The notes: a model not told the origin generated them from the letters alone. A DNA stretch of 64,000 nucleotides from Myxococcales bacterium (GCA_016794465.1 JAEUKA010000068.1:62001-126000); one strand, 5' to 3'. Numbered from the stretch's first letter, positions 28,887 through 37,423 are shown. Numbers and translations: made by a program.

Positions 28887-29429
28887 TTACAACCAAAAGC
28901 GGACCTGAGCACGCGGGCCCACGGTCAGGTAAAGAGGAATGTTCGACAGGTCGGTGACGATGCCGTGATAGCGAAACGCCACCCCGAACGAGAAGCGCCG
29001 ATTGAGCAGATAGTCCGCGCCCAGCCCGACCGACAGGCCGGCTTGCAGCCCCCCTTTGGCTTCTTTGCCAATCTGGCTCTGCAGCGAGAGCACTCCGACA
29101 GCGGCCTCGAAGAACGGCTGGATGCGCACGATGTCGATGGCATACGACACCCCCACACTGGCTTGCCACGCCAGCAGGGTCCCTTCCAGCAGCTTCTTTT
29201 CCGGGTTGGCCGGCAGCGGATGATACGAGCTGCCACCAAACGCGATGATCGACACTGCATCGGTGAGGCCCACTTGCACGTGACCATTGCCGCCGCCCCC
29301 GTAGCCGCTGCGATCGGTCAGGTAGCCGACTCCAAACAGCGGCTGCACGCCTACCGACAGCTCTCGGCGCTCGGCCCAAGCAAGCTGGGTGGGCACGAGC
29401 AGCAAGCAGACCAGTCCGAACCGTCGCAT
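28887..29429 (-). CDS. Small outer-membrane beta-barrel protein
   Basis: A 180-residue protein with a signal peptide (MRRFGLVCLLLVPTQLAWA) and then alternating short strands rich in Gly and aromatic residues (GYLTDRSGYGGGGNGHVQVG; LSVGLGADYLLNRRFSFG), ending in VGPRAQVRFWL, where a terminal aromatic residue is a typical outer-membrane targeting signal. It is the first gene of the operon, directly coupled to the histidine kinase. That position suggests it reports envelope state to the kinase or is autoregulated by it; both are inferences. Confidence 0.65.
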   Translation of the reverse strand: MRRFGLVCLLLVPTQLAWAERRELSVGVQPLFGVGYLTDRSGYGGGGNGHVQVGLTDAVSIIAFGGSSYHPLPANPEKKLLEGTLLAWQASVGVSYAIDIVRIQPFFEAAVGVLSLQSQIGKEAKGGLQAGLSVGLGADYLLNRRFSFGVAFRYHGIVTDLSNIPLYLTVGPRAQVRFWL

Positions 29430-29443
29430 CCTGTGCTCGTAAC

Positions 29444-30895
29444 ATGGCCGGGCCGCGAGGAGCAACCGCACTTGCGCTTTTTGCCCGCCTGGCCTTTTAT
29501 GCCTCCGCTTTGCCCACCACCATCAGCTCGATTCATTCTCTGTCTGCGCTCACCGCCGAGCACGCCCCACCCACCCCGCCGAGCGACTCCGCTGCCGCTC
29601 CGCCACCACCGTCCAGCGCGCCCCTCGGTGTCGTCGCCCGCGTCACGCTCTCCGACCTGGCCGCTGGAGGGGAAGCCGTCGGGCGACTCGCCGATGGTCG
29701 GGTGGTGTTCGTGCCCGGCGGCGCGAAAGGGGAAGTGGTCGAAGTGGCGATTGATGCCGTTCACAAGGGCTATGCCCGGGGCTCGCTGCGCCGCATCGTC
29801 ACCGCATCCCCGGACCGCGTTACCCCGCCCTGCTCGCTCGCTGCGCCGGGACGCTGCGGAGGCTGTCCGCTCATGCACCTGCGTCCGTCCGCCCAGCAAA
29901 CCGCCAAGCACAGCTGGGTCGCGCGCGCCGTCCGCCACAGCGGTGCTGCGGTGCTGCCCATTCTTTCGCCCACGCCTCCGCTTCACTACCGCTTGCGCGC
30001 CCGATTGGTGGTCACAGCGGGCCAGCTGTCGTTTGCACAGGCGCGATCCAGCCAGCGGCAAGCGATTGCAGACTGCCCCGTTCTTCACCCGCAGCTCGCG
30101 GCGGTGCTGCTGGGCCAGACCGCCCACTTGTGTCAGCTGCTGGGCGAGGGCGGTACGATCGCGGGACTGTGGGGGCACCTTCACGGCGTGCCCAGTGTCC
30201 AGCTGGCGGTGGAGCTGGCCCGAGGCCAGAGCCGGGCGCAGGTGCGTGAGGAGCTGCGTCGGCTGCTCGCTGCGGGAGTCATCAGCGGGGCGCGCCTGGG
30301 GGAAGAGACGATTGGGGCACCATCGCTCGATCTGGCAAGTCCAGCGGCAGCGGCGCTGGGACCGCTGGCTGCCAGTGCCGATGGCTTTGCCCAAGCCAGT
30401 GAGCCCGGACACAGCCTGCTGCCCCAGCTGGTCGCCGCCGCTGTCCAGCCAGGCTGGGACCATCCTCCATCGGTCCTAGAGCTGTACGCCGGCAGTGGCA
30501 ACCTGACGAGGGCGCTGCTGGGCCTAGGTGGGACGGTTCTCGCGGTGGAAGGTGACCCGCGCGCCAGTGAGCGCTTGCAAGTGCTCGCCCACGGCCACGC
30601 CCAGCTGACGGTGCGAGCGCAGTCGGTCGAAGCGGCGCTGCCCGTCCTTCTGCGCGACGGCCCCCGAGCCGAGGTCATCGTGCTTGATCCGCCCCGAGGT
30701 GGGGCCCGCGCGATTGTGCCGCTGCTGGGGGCGATGTCGGCTCGCCGCATCGTCTATGTCTCGTGCGATGCGATGACGCTGGGTCGGGACCTCGGTGAGC
30801 TTGCGCACTTTGGCTTTCAACCGCGCACCGTCCAGCCGATCGACCTGATGCCCCACACCGCCGAGGTCGAGTGCGTCGCCGTCTTAGAGCGCTAA
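29444..30895 (+). CDS. RlmD/TrmA-family 5-methyluridine methyltransferase
   Basis: A SAM-dependent RNA m5U methyltransferase (RumA/RlmD type). After a nonconserved Ala/Pro-rich stretch comes a TRAM domain (VARVTLSDLAAGGEAVGRL), an iron-sulfur cysteine set (CSLAAPGRCGGC plus a later ADCPVLHP), the SAM motif LELYAGSGNLT, VIVLDPPRGGA, and the catalytic cysteine in VYVSCDAMTLGRDL. The start is uncertain: ATG 29444 lies only 14 bases from the divergent neighbour, and TTG 29510 is the next candidate. Whether the target is 23S rRNA or tRNA cannot be told. Confidence 0.88.
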   Translation: MAGPRGATALALFARLAFYASALPTTISSIHSLSALTAEHAPPTPPSDSAAAPPPPSSAPLGVVARVTLSDLAAGGEAVGRLADGRVVFVPGGAKGEVVEVAIDAVHKGYARGSLRRIVTASPDRVTPPCSLAAPGRCGGCPLMHLRPSAQQTAKHSWVARAVRHSGAAVLPILSPTPPLHYRLRARLVVTAGQLSFAQARSSQRQAIADCPVLHPQLAAVLLGQTAHLCQLLGEGGTIAGLWGHLHGVPSVQLAVELARGQSRAQVREELRRLLAAGVISGARLGEETIGAPSLDLASPAAAALGPLAASADGFAQASEPGHSLLPQLVAAAVQPGWDHPPSVLELYAGSGNLTRALLGLGGTVLAVEGDPRASERLQVLAHGHAQLTVRAQSVEAALPVLLRDGPRAEVIVLDPPRGGARAIVPLLGAMSARRIVYVSCDAMTLGRDLGELAHFGFQPRTVQPIDLMPHTAEVECVAVLER

Positions 30896-30904
30896 CCAGC
30901 GTCG

Positions 30905-31909
30905 CTACGGCGCTTGCTCTAGGAAGCTCAGCAGCACTTGCTCGAACTTGGATCGGCTCCGCTCGATCGGCGCGTACTTGCCGGTGCCAGGCAGGAACGT
31001 GAACCACTTGCCGGGACTGGCCAGCTGCGAAAAGAACTGAATCCGGTCTTGCACGCTCTCCATCGAGCCGTCCCGCTCGCCTTGCAGCACCAGCGTGGGC
31101 ACCTTCAGCTTGGCGGGGTCCACCGGGCTTGGCTTGGTGAGATCAATCAGCGCCCCGTTCGGAGCCGAAGCCGACTCGGTCCGACACACCTGCGCCCGCC
31201 GCCGGACAAACTCTGGATCTAGGTCGCCGTCTTCGGGCTTGAGCAGCGACGCCTGCTGGCCGAGCGTGCGCAGCGGCCCCGGGGGCACAGTCGCCCCTTT
31301 GTCGACCAGGCGATAGCGCATCCCGAGCAGCGCCAAGCGTCCGACCTTGTGCGGCTTCTGACTGGCAAACAGCGCTGCCGGCTGGCCACCCCACTGGTAG
31401 CCAAACAGGTGAACCCGCTCGACCCAGCGCAGGGCACGAATGAACTCGACCGCCGCTTCAACATCTTTGGCAGCACTGTGCGAGTCGGTCCAGTCGCTGT
31501 CGCTGCGCTCGGACCGGCCATAGCCGTGCAGGTCGACCGAGAACACGTCGTAGCCGGCATCGGCCAGCATCTCCATCATCGAGTAGCCGTGGTCGGGGTC
31601 AGGATCGAACGTGCAGCGGCTGGCCCAGGTGGCGCCGTGGACCAGCAAGATGACCTTGCCGTTTTGCTTCCACGAGTCTTCGTTACCGACTCGCCACTTT
31701 TCGTAGAGCTTGAGCTTGAGTCCCTCTCGCTCGGCCATCAGCTCGCGGCTCTTGATCTCACGCGGGCCGGGGTCGCTTTTGGAGCGCTTGAGATCGTTTG
31801 CAAACGCCGGGGCGGGGCAAAGAAGGGGCGCGGACAGTCCCACCGCGAGGGCCAAGGCGGAAGCCCAGGTGGTGGAACGGAAGGTGATTCGCTTCGACAT
31901 GGGGCCCAT
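30905..31909 (-). CDS. Exported alpha/beta-hydrolase-fold protein lacking the catalytic Ser and His
   Basis: A 334-residue protein with a signal peptide (ending APAFA-N) and a clear alpha/beta-hydrolase fold: ILLVHGATWASRC, VFSVDLHGYGRSERSD, and VLQGERDGSMES holding the usual acid. The nucleophile elbow, normally GxSxGG, reads LFGYQWGGQPA, with Gln at the serine place. The segment where the catalytic His is expected reads FLPGTGKYAPIERS, with Lys in its place. It is therefore probably not a hydrolase and may bind a ligand or partner. A start three codons later (31900) is possible. Confidence 0.75.
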   Translation of the reverse strand: MGPMSKRITFRSTTWASALALAVGLSAPLLCPAPAFANDLKRSKSDPGPREIKSRELMAEREGLKLKLYEKWRVGNEDSWKQNGKVILLVHGATWASRCTFDPDPDHGYSMMEMLADAGYDVFSVDLHGYGRSERSDSDWTDSHSAAKDVEAAVEFIRALRWVERVHLFGYQWGGQPAALFASQKPHKVGRLALLGMRYRLVDKGATVPPGPLRTLGQQASLLKPEDGDLDPEFVRRRAQVCRTESASAPNGALIDLTKPSPVDPAKLKVPTLVLQGERDGSMESVQDRIQFFSQLASPGKWFTFLPGTGKYAPIERSRSKFEQVLLSFLEQAP

Positions 31910-31976
31910 CGCATAGCATCAGTTGGCCCAGCCTCGCAACAAAACCAGTGCGTGCGACATGGCGGTCTAAGGTAGG

Positions 31977-33038
31977 ATGGCGGGCCCGATGACCAAAGAA
32001 CACAATCGCTCCGGCACGGTGCGGCGGACTCGGCGCTCGCTTGGGACGTGGCTGCTTTTGGGAGCCCTCGCAGGGCCGGTCAGCCTGTCCGTCTCGCCAG
32101 CGCATGCGCAAGACTACGCAGCGGCAGGTCAGCACTTCGACGCTGCCCAAGAGGCCTTCGCAGCCGGCAAGTTCGAGCTAGCGGCCAAGGAGTACCAAGC
32201 CGCTTTCGACATCACCAAAGAGACGACGCTGCTGCAGAGCATCGGTGAGTCGTGGCAGCGTGCCGGCAACCAGGGGAAGGCCCTGGCGTCGTATAAGGCG
32301 TACCTGCAGGCGGCACCGCAGGCTCCCGATCGAGTCGCCATCGAAGAGCGCGTAAAGGCCATTGAAGCGGCGCAAGCAGAAGCGGCCAAGCCGGCACCAC
32401 CGGCACCAGCGCCCGGACAACCGCCGCAGCTTCCCGGACAACCCTCGGCTGTACCCGGACAACCGCCGCAGCTTCCCAGTCCACCACCCGCAGCTGCTGG
32501 ACAACCATCGGCTGTGCCTGGTCAACCATCGGCTGTGCCTGGTCAACCATCGGCTGCTCCTGGTCAACCATCGGCTGCGCCCGGTCAACCATCGGCTGCG
32601 CCCGGTCAACCATCGGCTGTAGAAACAGGACCACTGATTACTCCGCCGGAACCACCGCCTAGCAAGCTACGTATCGCGGGCTGGATTTCGGTGGCTTCGG
32701 CGGTGGCGCTGGTCACCGGGGGTGCGGTGATTGGACTGGGGGCCCAGAGCCGAGCCGATGAGCTCCGCCGCCGCACCACGCTGCTGGTCGGGGATCAGCC
32801 ACTGCGCTTTGGCGACAGCGAAGCCGAGGCCTATAACACGCTGATGAGCGAGGGCAAGACCTACAACACCACTGCGATTGCGCTGTTTGCGGTCGGAGGA
32901 GTGGCGGCTGTGACGGCGATCTCGCTGTTTGTGGCCGACTTTGTGAAAAAGCCAAAGGTCGAGTCGCAAAAGAAGCTGGTGTGGCTGCCAGCGCTAAGCC
33001 CCAGCACGGTGGGCCTGTCGCTTTTGGGGGGTCTGTGA
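31977..33038 (+). CDS. Exported TPR protein with GQPSAVP repeats and two C-terminal membrane segments
   Basis: A 353-residue protein. A signal peptide (WLLLGALAGPVSLSVSPAHA) is followed by two or three TPR-like helices (AAAGQHFDAAQEAFAAGKFEL; ASYKAYLQAAPQ), a Pro/Gln-rich linker with seven-residue repeats GQPSAVP/GQPSAAP, and a C-terminal part with hydrophobic segments near 230-250 and 295-320. The architecture resembles many myxobacterial PEGA/TPR proteins but no PEGA motif is seen. The start could be the ATG at 31989. It overlaps the next gene by one to three bases (TGATG). Confidence 0.7.
   Translation: MAGPMTKEHNRSGTVRRTRRSLGTWLLLGALAGPVSLSVSPAHAQDYAAAGQHFDAAQEAFAAGKFELAAKEYQAAFDITKETTLLQSIGESWQRAGNQGKALASYKAYLQAAPQAPDRVAIEERVKAIEAAQAEAAKPAPPAPAPGQPPQLPGQPSAVPGQPPQLPSPPPAAAGQPSAVPGQPSAVPGQPSAAPGQPSAAPGQPSAAPGQPSAVETGPLITPPEPPPSKLRIAGWISVASAVALVTGGAVIGLGAQSRADELRRRTTLLVGDQPLRFGDSEAEAYNTLMSEGKTYNTTAIALFAVGGVAAVTAISLFVADFVKKPKVESQKKLVWLPALSPSTVGLSLLGGL
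32494..32628 (+). repeat. 21-base in-frame minisatellite coding for GQPSA(V/A)P
   Basis: About six tandem copies of a 21-base unit (GGTCAACCATCGGCTGTGCC plus one base) lie inside the TPR gene. They encode heptapeptides, with copies alternating Val and Ala at position six. Copies are nearly identical at the DNA level, a sign of recent slippage; length polymorphism between strains is likely. Earlier GQPPQLP units are more diverged. Confidence 0.9.
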
Positions 33039-33364
33039 TGGCTCTGCATCGTTCGCTGTGGTTTCGACGGCTGGGACTCCTGGCGCTCGGCGTGGGGCTG
33101 TGCGCTGGGGTTGTGAACCTGCTGCAGTGCTTTACGCCTGAGCTGCCGGCTTGCTCGTATCGCTGTGCAGCTGCGGAGCCGCGCTGTCCGGACGAGTACG
33201 AGTGCCGGTCCGATGAGTACTGTCACCTCAAAGGCACGACCGAGGCCTGTCCGTACACGCAAGATCTGCTGCCGCCGCCCGTGCGCGATCTGAGCGGGCT
33301 GGGTTTTGATCTTGCGCGACCGCCGGATCTGTCGCCAAGTGATGCCGGACCGGGTCCGGGCTGA
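33038..33364 (+). CDS. Small exported cysteine-rich protein
   Basis: A 108-residue protein coupled to the TPR gene by TGATG. It has one N-terminal hydrophobic segment (LGLLALGVGLCAGVVNLL), then a cysteine-rich stretch (CSYRCAAAEPRCPDEYECRSD, shortened here to its core cysteines) and a Pro/Asp-rich tail. Spacing suggests three or four disulfides. Similar small Cys-rich exported proteins are common in myxobacteria, but I do not recognise a family. The function is unknown; joint work with the preceding protein is likely from the overlap. Confidence 0.65.
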   Translation: MALHRSLWFRRLGLLALGVGLCAGVVNLLQCFTPELPACSYRCAAAEPRCPDEYECRSDEYCHLKGTTEACPYTQDLLPPPVRDLSGLGFDLARPPDLSPSDAGPGPG

Positions 33365-33375
33365 GCGATCCGCCC

Positions 33376-34377
33376 GTGCGCACCTCGACTCGCAAGCGAG
33401 CGGACCGCCGAACTGAACCGACGAAGGTGGTGACCTGGCGGCAGGGAGTCCACTTGGTCGGCTCGGCGCTGTGGTGTGATGCGCTGCGGGCCCAGGAGCT
33501 GTGCTTTGTATCGTCAGCGCTGGCGCTGCCGAAGACGCGCAAGCGGGCCGGGACGCTGCTGTGTACGCAGACGACGCTGTCGCTCTTGGCGGCGCTGGGA
33601 CGGGCTCCGCTGGGAGCGCAGCTTGTGTCGCCGCTGGGACGACCGTTCTTTTGGGGCAGCCTGCGGCTGGAGCTGTTTGCGAGCGGGGATGTGCCGGGCT
33701 CAGCCTCGCTGTGGGTGAAGCTGCCGAGTGAAGAGCGGGTCATCTACGCTGGACAGCCGAGTGAGCAGGAGTCTCCTCTGGTCGATCCGCTGCAGCTGAG
33801 GCCTGCGGAGACGCTGGTGCTGGCGGCGCCGTTTGCCCCGCTTTTGCAGAAGCAGCCGACGCCGGGAGAGCTGACCGAGCGACTGGTGAGGGAGCAGGCC
33901 GAGGCGCACAACGAAGGTCGGCCACTGCTGGTGCGCTGCTCATCGGTGACGCAGATCTTGACGCTGGGGCCCTTGCTGGTGAAGCGACTTGGGGACGGGC
34001 CCGGCGGCGGGACGCTCAAGCTGCACCGAGAGCTACAGCGGGCGGTGGCGTTCTGTCAGACGCTGCCGCACAGTCCGCACGTTGGCACTGTCGCGGCGCG
34101 GACGGGCCGAGCGGGTGAGCTTTTGTGGTGGCCGCACACGCTGGCGCCGCCTCCACTGCCCAGTCCCGCGCGTGAGGTGGTGATTGCCGATGGCCTCGGC
34201 TGGGAAGATCTGTGTCGCTACGCTCGGGGCTCGGGTGCAAAGCGGGTCTATCTGACGGCCGGCTACAGCCCCGAGGTCGCCGCTGCGCTCGCTGCCCATC
34301 GCATCGCTTGCGAGCCGCTCGGACCGCCACAGCAGCTGGCCCTGTTCGCCGAGCGACTGGTGCCCGCGTCGGTCTAA
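33376..34377 (+). CDS. Degenerate metallo-beta-lactamase-fold protein (CPSF/exonuclease type) without metal ligands
   Basis: A 333-residue protein whose layout follows the 'mRNA 3'-end processing exonuclease' MBL family: ALWCDALRAQELCFVSSA, LRLELFASGDVPGSASLWV, VIYAGQPSEQESP and a late VYLTAGYSPEVAAAL. In active members these read FVSHAHxDH, GHVLGSA, YTGD and VYxTHG. Here the metal-binding His and Asp residues are replaced at every one of these places. It is thus a likely pseudoenzyme, yet the frame is intact. The start is a GTG (33376); another GTG at 33427 is possible. The family call is by pattern memory. Confidence 0.6.
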   Translation: MRTSTRKRADRRTEPTKVVTWRQGVHLVGSALWCDALRAQELCFVSSALALPKTRKRAGTLLCTQTTLSLLAALGRAPLGAQLVSPLGRPFFWGSLRLELFASGDVPGSASLWVKLPSEERVIYAGQPSEQESPLVDPLQLRPAETLVLAAPFAPLLQKQPTPGELTERLVREQAEAHNEGRPLLVRCSSVTQILTLGPLLVKRLGDGPGGGTLKLHRELQRAVAFCQTLPHSPHVGTVAARTGRAGELLWWPHTLAPPPLPSPAREVVIADGLGWEDLCRYARGSGAKRVYLTAGYSPEVAAALAAHRIACEPLGPPQQLALFAERLVPASV

Positions 34378-34418
34378 CTGTTTGGGATGGATGACGGGCT
34401 GTGCCACCATGCGGGGCC

Positions 34419-35666
34419 ATGAGAGCTCGCATCATCCTCCGCATGTCCAAGCCGCACTACGGTGGCAACCTCGTCGATGGCGCCCAGATGCTGTCGCTGT
34501 TCGGCGATGTCGCGACCGAGCTTTGCATCCGCGCCGACGGAGACGAAGGCCTGTTTCGCGCCTACGACAGCGTCGAGTTTTTGGCGCCGGTCTACGCGGG
34601 CGACTTCATCGAAGCCGTTGGGGAAGTGGTCGGGTGGGGCAAGACCTCGCTCAAGATGAGCTTTGCCGCCTACAAGTACATCACGCCACTTTCCGGGCCA
34701 GGACGGGAGCCGAGTGCGGCGCAGCTGCTTGGGGAACGGCAGCTCGTGTGCAAGGCCAGCGGCACTTGCGTGGTACCGACAAGCTGTCGCCGCTCGCCAC
34801 TTCCCGGTGAGTCCATCGGTCGCCCCGGCCCGGCGATCCTAACCGCTGCGATTGTTGGGGCCGAGACAACCCGCGCGCAGACTCCGCACCTGCCGATCAC
34901 CCCCGACGAGATCGGCGAAGAGGCGGCCCGCTGTGCCAGTGTCGGTGCGAGCGTCATTCATCTTCATGTCCGTGACGAGGCCGGCAACCCCAGCCAAGAT
35001 CGCGAGCGCTTCCGGGCCGCGATTGCCGCGATTCGCCGCCGCTGCGAGGTAATCATCCAGACCTCGACGGGGGGCGCGGTCGGCATGGCGATTGACGAGC
35101 GCTGTGGTCCGCTCAGCCTCTCCGGCGACGAGCGGCCCGAGATGGCGACCTTGAACGTCGGCACCATCAACTTCGGCGACGACATCTTCGTCAACCGTCG
35201 GCTCGATACGTTCGGAGTGGCGGAGCGCATCCAGAAGGCCGGCATCATCCCCGAGGTGGAGATCTACGATCTCGGGCACCTCGATATCCTGCGCGAGCTG
35301 GTGGACAAGGGTGCGGTGCGACGACCGCTGCATGTGCAGTTTGTCCTGGGCGTGCGCGGGGCACTGGCGGCGAGTGAGCGCAACCTGGAGCTGCTGGTGT
35401 CACGGCTTGACAGCGACTTTCCGGGCTCGTCGTGGGGCGTGGCCGGCATCGGTCGTCACGAGCTGCCGATGGCCGAGGTCGCGGCCCGACTCGGCGGCAA
35501 CGTCCGCGTCGGCCTGGAAGACAACATCTTTGTCGAAAAGGGTGTGCTCGCCAAAGGCTCCGCCGAGCTGTGCGAAAAAGCAGTCGCGATCTGTCAGGCT
35601 GCCGGTCGTCGGGTCGCCACGGTGGCCGAAGCCCGCGCGGTCCTGCTCGCCACGCCTGCGTCATGA
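34419..35666 (+). CDS. Fused 3-aminobutyryl-CoA ammonia-lyase / 3-keto-5-aminohexanoate cleavage enzyme
   Basis: A 415-residue fusion. The N-terminal part (about 1-125) is the hotdog-fold Kal: HYGGNLVDGAQMLSLFGDVA and AYDSVEFLAPVYAGDFIEA. The rest is a BKACE/Kce TIM barrel: HLPITPDEIGEEAARC, the metal-binding IHLHVRDEAG, QTSTGGAVGM, NVGTINFGDDIF and RVGLEDNIFVEKG. In lysine fermentation Kce makes 3-aminobutyryl-CoA and Kal removes its ammonia, so the fusion joins consecutive steps. No other lysine-fermentation gene is nearby. ATG 34419 was chosen over 34401 because homology begins there. It overlaps mobA as ATGA. Confidence 0.85.
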   Translation: MRARIILRMSKPHYGGNLVDGAQMLSLFGDVATELCIRADGDEGLFRAYDSVEFLAPVYAGDFIEAVGEVVGWGKTSLKMSFAAYKYITPLSGPGREPSAAQLLGERQLVCKASGTCVVPTSCRRSPLPGESIGRPGPAILTAAIVGAETTRAQTPHLPITPDEIGEEAARCASVGASVIHLHVRDEAGNPSQDRERFRAAIAAIRRRCEVIIQTSTGGAVGMAIDERCGPLSLSGDERPEMATLNVGTINFGDDIFVNRRLDTFGVAERIQKAGIIPEVEIYDLGHLDILRELVDKGAVRRPLHVQFVLGVRGALAASERNLELLVSRLDSDFPGSSWGVAGIGRHELPMAEVAARLGGNVRVGLEDNIFVEKGVLAKGSAELCEKAVAICQAAGRRVATVAEARAVLLATPAS

Positions 35667-36268
35667 ACCGGCCTTGGTGCGGCATCTTCATCGGTGGTGC
35701 GGCTCGGCGCATGGGCGGCTTCCCCAAGGGCCGGCTGCCGGTCGCGGGCTCTGGTCAGCCGATCGTGCTGCACCTGGCGGCGCTGGCGCAGTCGCTGGAT
35801 CTGCCGGTGGTGCTGGTCGGGGAGCACGCCGCCTATCACGACTTGGCGCTGCCGTTCGTGCCGGATCAGCCGGCGGGAATCGGACCGCTCGGGGGGCTTG
35901 CGGCACTGCTCACGGCGGCTTCGGGCAGCGAGGTGATTGCCCTGGCCTGCGACATGCCGTTTGTGTCCGCGCAGATCTTGACGCGGCTCTTGGCGGTCGA
36001 TCTGCAGCAGGCCGATGTGGTGGCAGCGCAGACCTCACCCGAGGCGCCGCTGGAGTCGTTCCTCGCGCGCTATCGTCCGACGGTGCTGGCGCCTCTTACG
36101 CAGGCGATTGCGCACGGTGAGCGCTCGCTGCAGCGGCTGCTTCGATCGCTGCGGGTGGTGGCGCTGCCGCTGTCGGAAGCTGAGCAAGCGGTGCGAAAAG
36201 ACTGGGACAGCTGGGAAGAAGTGCCAGAGTCGCTGCGACCGCCCGGCTGGAATCAGCTCAAGTTGTAA
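35663..36268 (+). CDS. mobA: Molybdenum cofactor guanylyltransferase
   Basis: MobA transfers GMP to molybdopterin to form the bis-MGD precursor. The 201-residue protein has the nucleotidyltransferase loop GIFIGGAARRMGGFPKGRL, with the expected Arg-Met-Gly and Lys. It then has PLGGLAALLTAA and the metal-binding ALACDMPFVSAQ. Length is typical. It is coupled to the Kal-Kce gene by a four-base overlap, though no functional link is obvious. CTP- or UTP-type relatives share the fold, so the substrate is inferred from the family. Confidence 0.82.
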   Translation: MNRPWCGIFIGGAARRMGGFPKGRLPVAGSGQPIVLHLAALAQSLDLPVVLVGEHAAYHDLALPFVPDQPAGIGPLGGLAALLTAASGSEVIALACDMPFVSAQILTRLLAVDLQQADVVAAQTSPEAPLESFLARYRPTVLAPLTQAIAHGERSLQRLLRSLRVVALPLSEAEQAVRKDWDSWEEVPESLRPPGWNQLKL

Positions 36269-36289
36269 GCGGTGCCTTTGGGAACGTGC

Positions 36290-37378
36290 TTACTTGATCT
36301 GGACCAGGCCGGCTGGCCTTCGGGGTCCCGAGAGCACAATCTTCATCACTCCGTCGGCAACGCGCTGGCCGGCTTCGAGGAAGATCTTGGCCTGCTCACT
36401 GTCGGGAGCGCCGAGCACGATTGGCAGTCCGGTGTCGCCGCCGTAACGGACCTTGCGATCGAGGGGCACCTCGCCAAGCAGCGGCACGCCAAGCGTCTCG
36501 GCCAGCTTGGCCCCACCGCCGCGCGCGAAGATGTCGTCGTTGTGCCCACAGGTCGGGCAGATGTAGTACGACATGTTCTCGATGATGCCGAGGATCGGAA
36601 CCTCAAGCTTTTTGAACATGCTGACGGCTTTTTCGACATCGATCAGCGCGACCTCTTGCGGCGTCGAGACAATCACCACCCCGGTCAGCGGCAAGAGCTG
36701 CGTCAGCGACAGCTGGGCGTCTCCCGTGCCCGGCGGCAGATCCACCACCAGATAGTCGAGCTCGCCCCACTCCACGTCCTCGATGAACTGCTGAAGCAGC
36801 TTGTGGACCATCGGCCCGCGCCACACCACCGCGCCGTCACGCTCGGTAAAAAAGCCGACCGAGATCACGCTCATTCCGTAATAGACCGCTGGACCGATCT
36901 TGTTGCCCACGCGCGTCGAGGCCGGCACTTCCGGCACGCCCAGCATCGTCGGCAGCGACGGTCCGTAGACATCGGCATCGAGCAGCCCGACCCTCGCCCC
37001 GTGCAGCCGCAGCGCCGCTGCCAGGTTGGTCGCCACCGTCGACTTGCCGACTCCACCTTTGCCCGCCGCGACCGCAATCACGTTTTTGACCGAGGGCAGC
37101 CGCGTCGCCTGACCGCGCGAACCCGACGGCACATTCACCCCCAGAAGACAGCGCGCATCGGCAATTCCCGGCACTTTGCACGCCGCCGCCTGCACGCTTT
37201 TTTCGAGCGCTTGCCGGTCGCGATAGGCCGGCGTCGGCAGGTCAATCTGGATGTAGGCAAAGTCCTTTTCGACCTCGACCTTTTTGACCATGCCGAGGGA
37301 CACGATGTCGCGACCCAGGATTGGCTCTTTGACCGCCTTGAGAGCGGCCTTCACTGCATCTACGGTGGCTTGCGTCAT
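36290..37378 (-). CDS. mrp: Mrp/ApbC-family iron-sulfur cluster carrier ATPase
   Basis: A 362-residue P-loop ATPase that delivers Fe-S clusters. The N-terminal MIP18/DUF59-type domain (residues 1-85) is followed by the deviant Walker A AAGKGGVGKSTVATNLA, LLDADVYGPSLPTMLG and VVDLPPGTGDAQLSL. Near the C-terminus ICPTCGH carries the CxxC that binds the cluster at the dimer interface. Length is typical. It is upstream of ribA and gyrB in plus coordinates but is transcribed away from mobA, so it converges with that gene. Confidence 0.94.
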   Translation of the reverse strand: MTQATVDAVKAALKAVKEPILGRDIVSLGMVKKVEVEKDFAYIQIDLPTPAYRDRQALEKSVQAAACKVPGIADARCLLGVNVPSGSRGQATRLPSVKNVIAVAAGKGGVGKSTVATNLAAALRLHGARVGLLDADVYGPSLPTMLGVPEVPASTRVGNKIGPAVYYGMSVISVGFFTERDGAVVWRGPMVHKLLQQFIEDVEWGELDYLVVDLPPGTGDAQLSLTQLLPLTGVVIVSTPQEVALIDVEKAVSMFKKLEVPILGIIENMSYYICPTCGHNDDIFARGGGAKLAETLGVPLLGEVPLDRKVRYGGDTGLPIVLGAPDSEQAKIFLEAGQRVADGVMKIVLSGPRRPAGLVQIK

Positions 37379-37423
37379 TGGTCGTTTCTTCTCGACGGAG
37401 AGAGGTTCGTTGGCAGCGATGTT

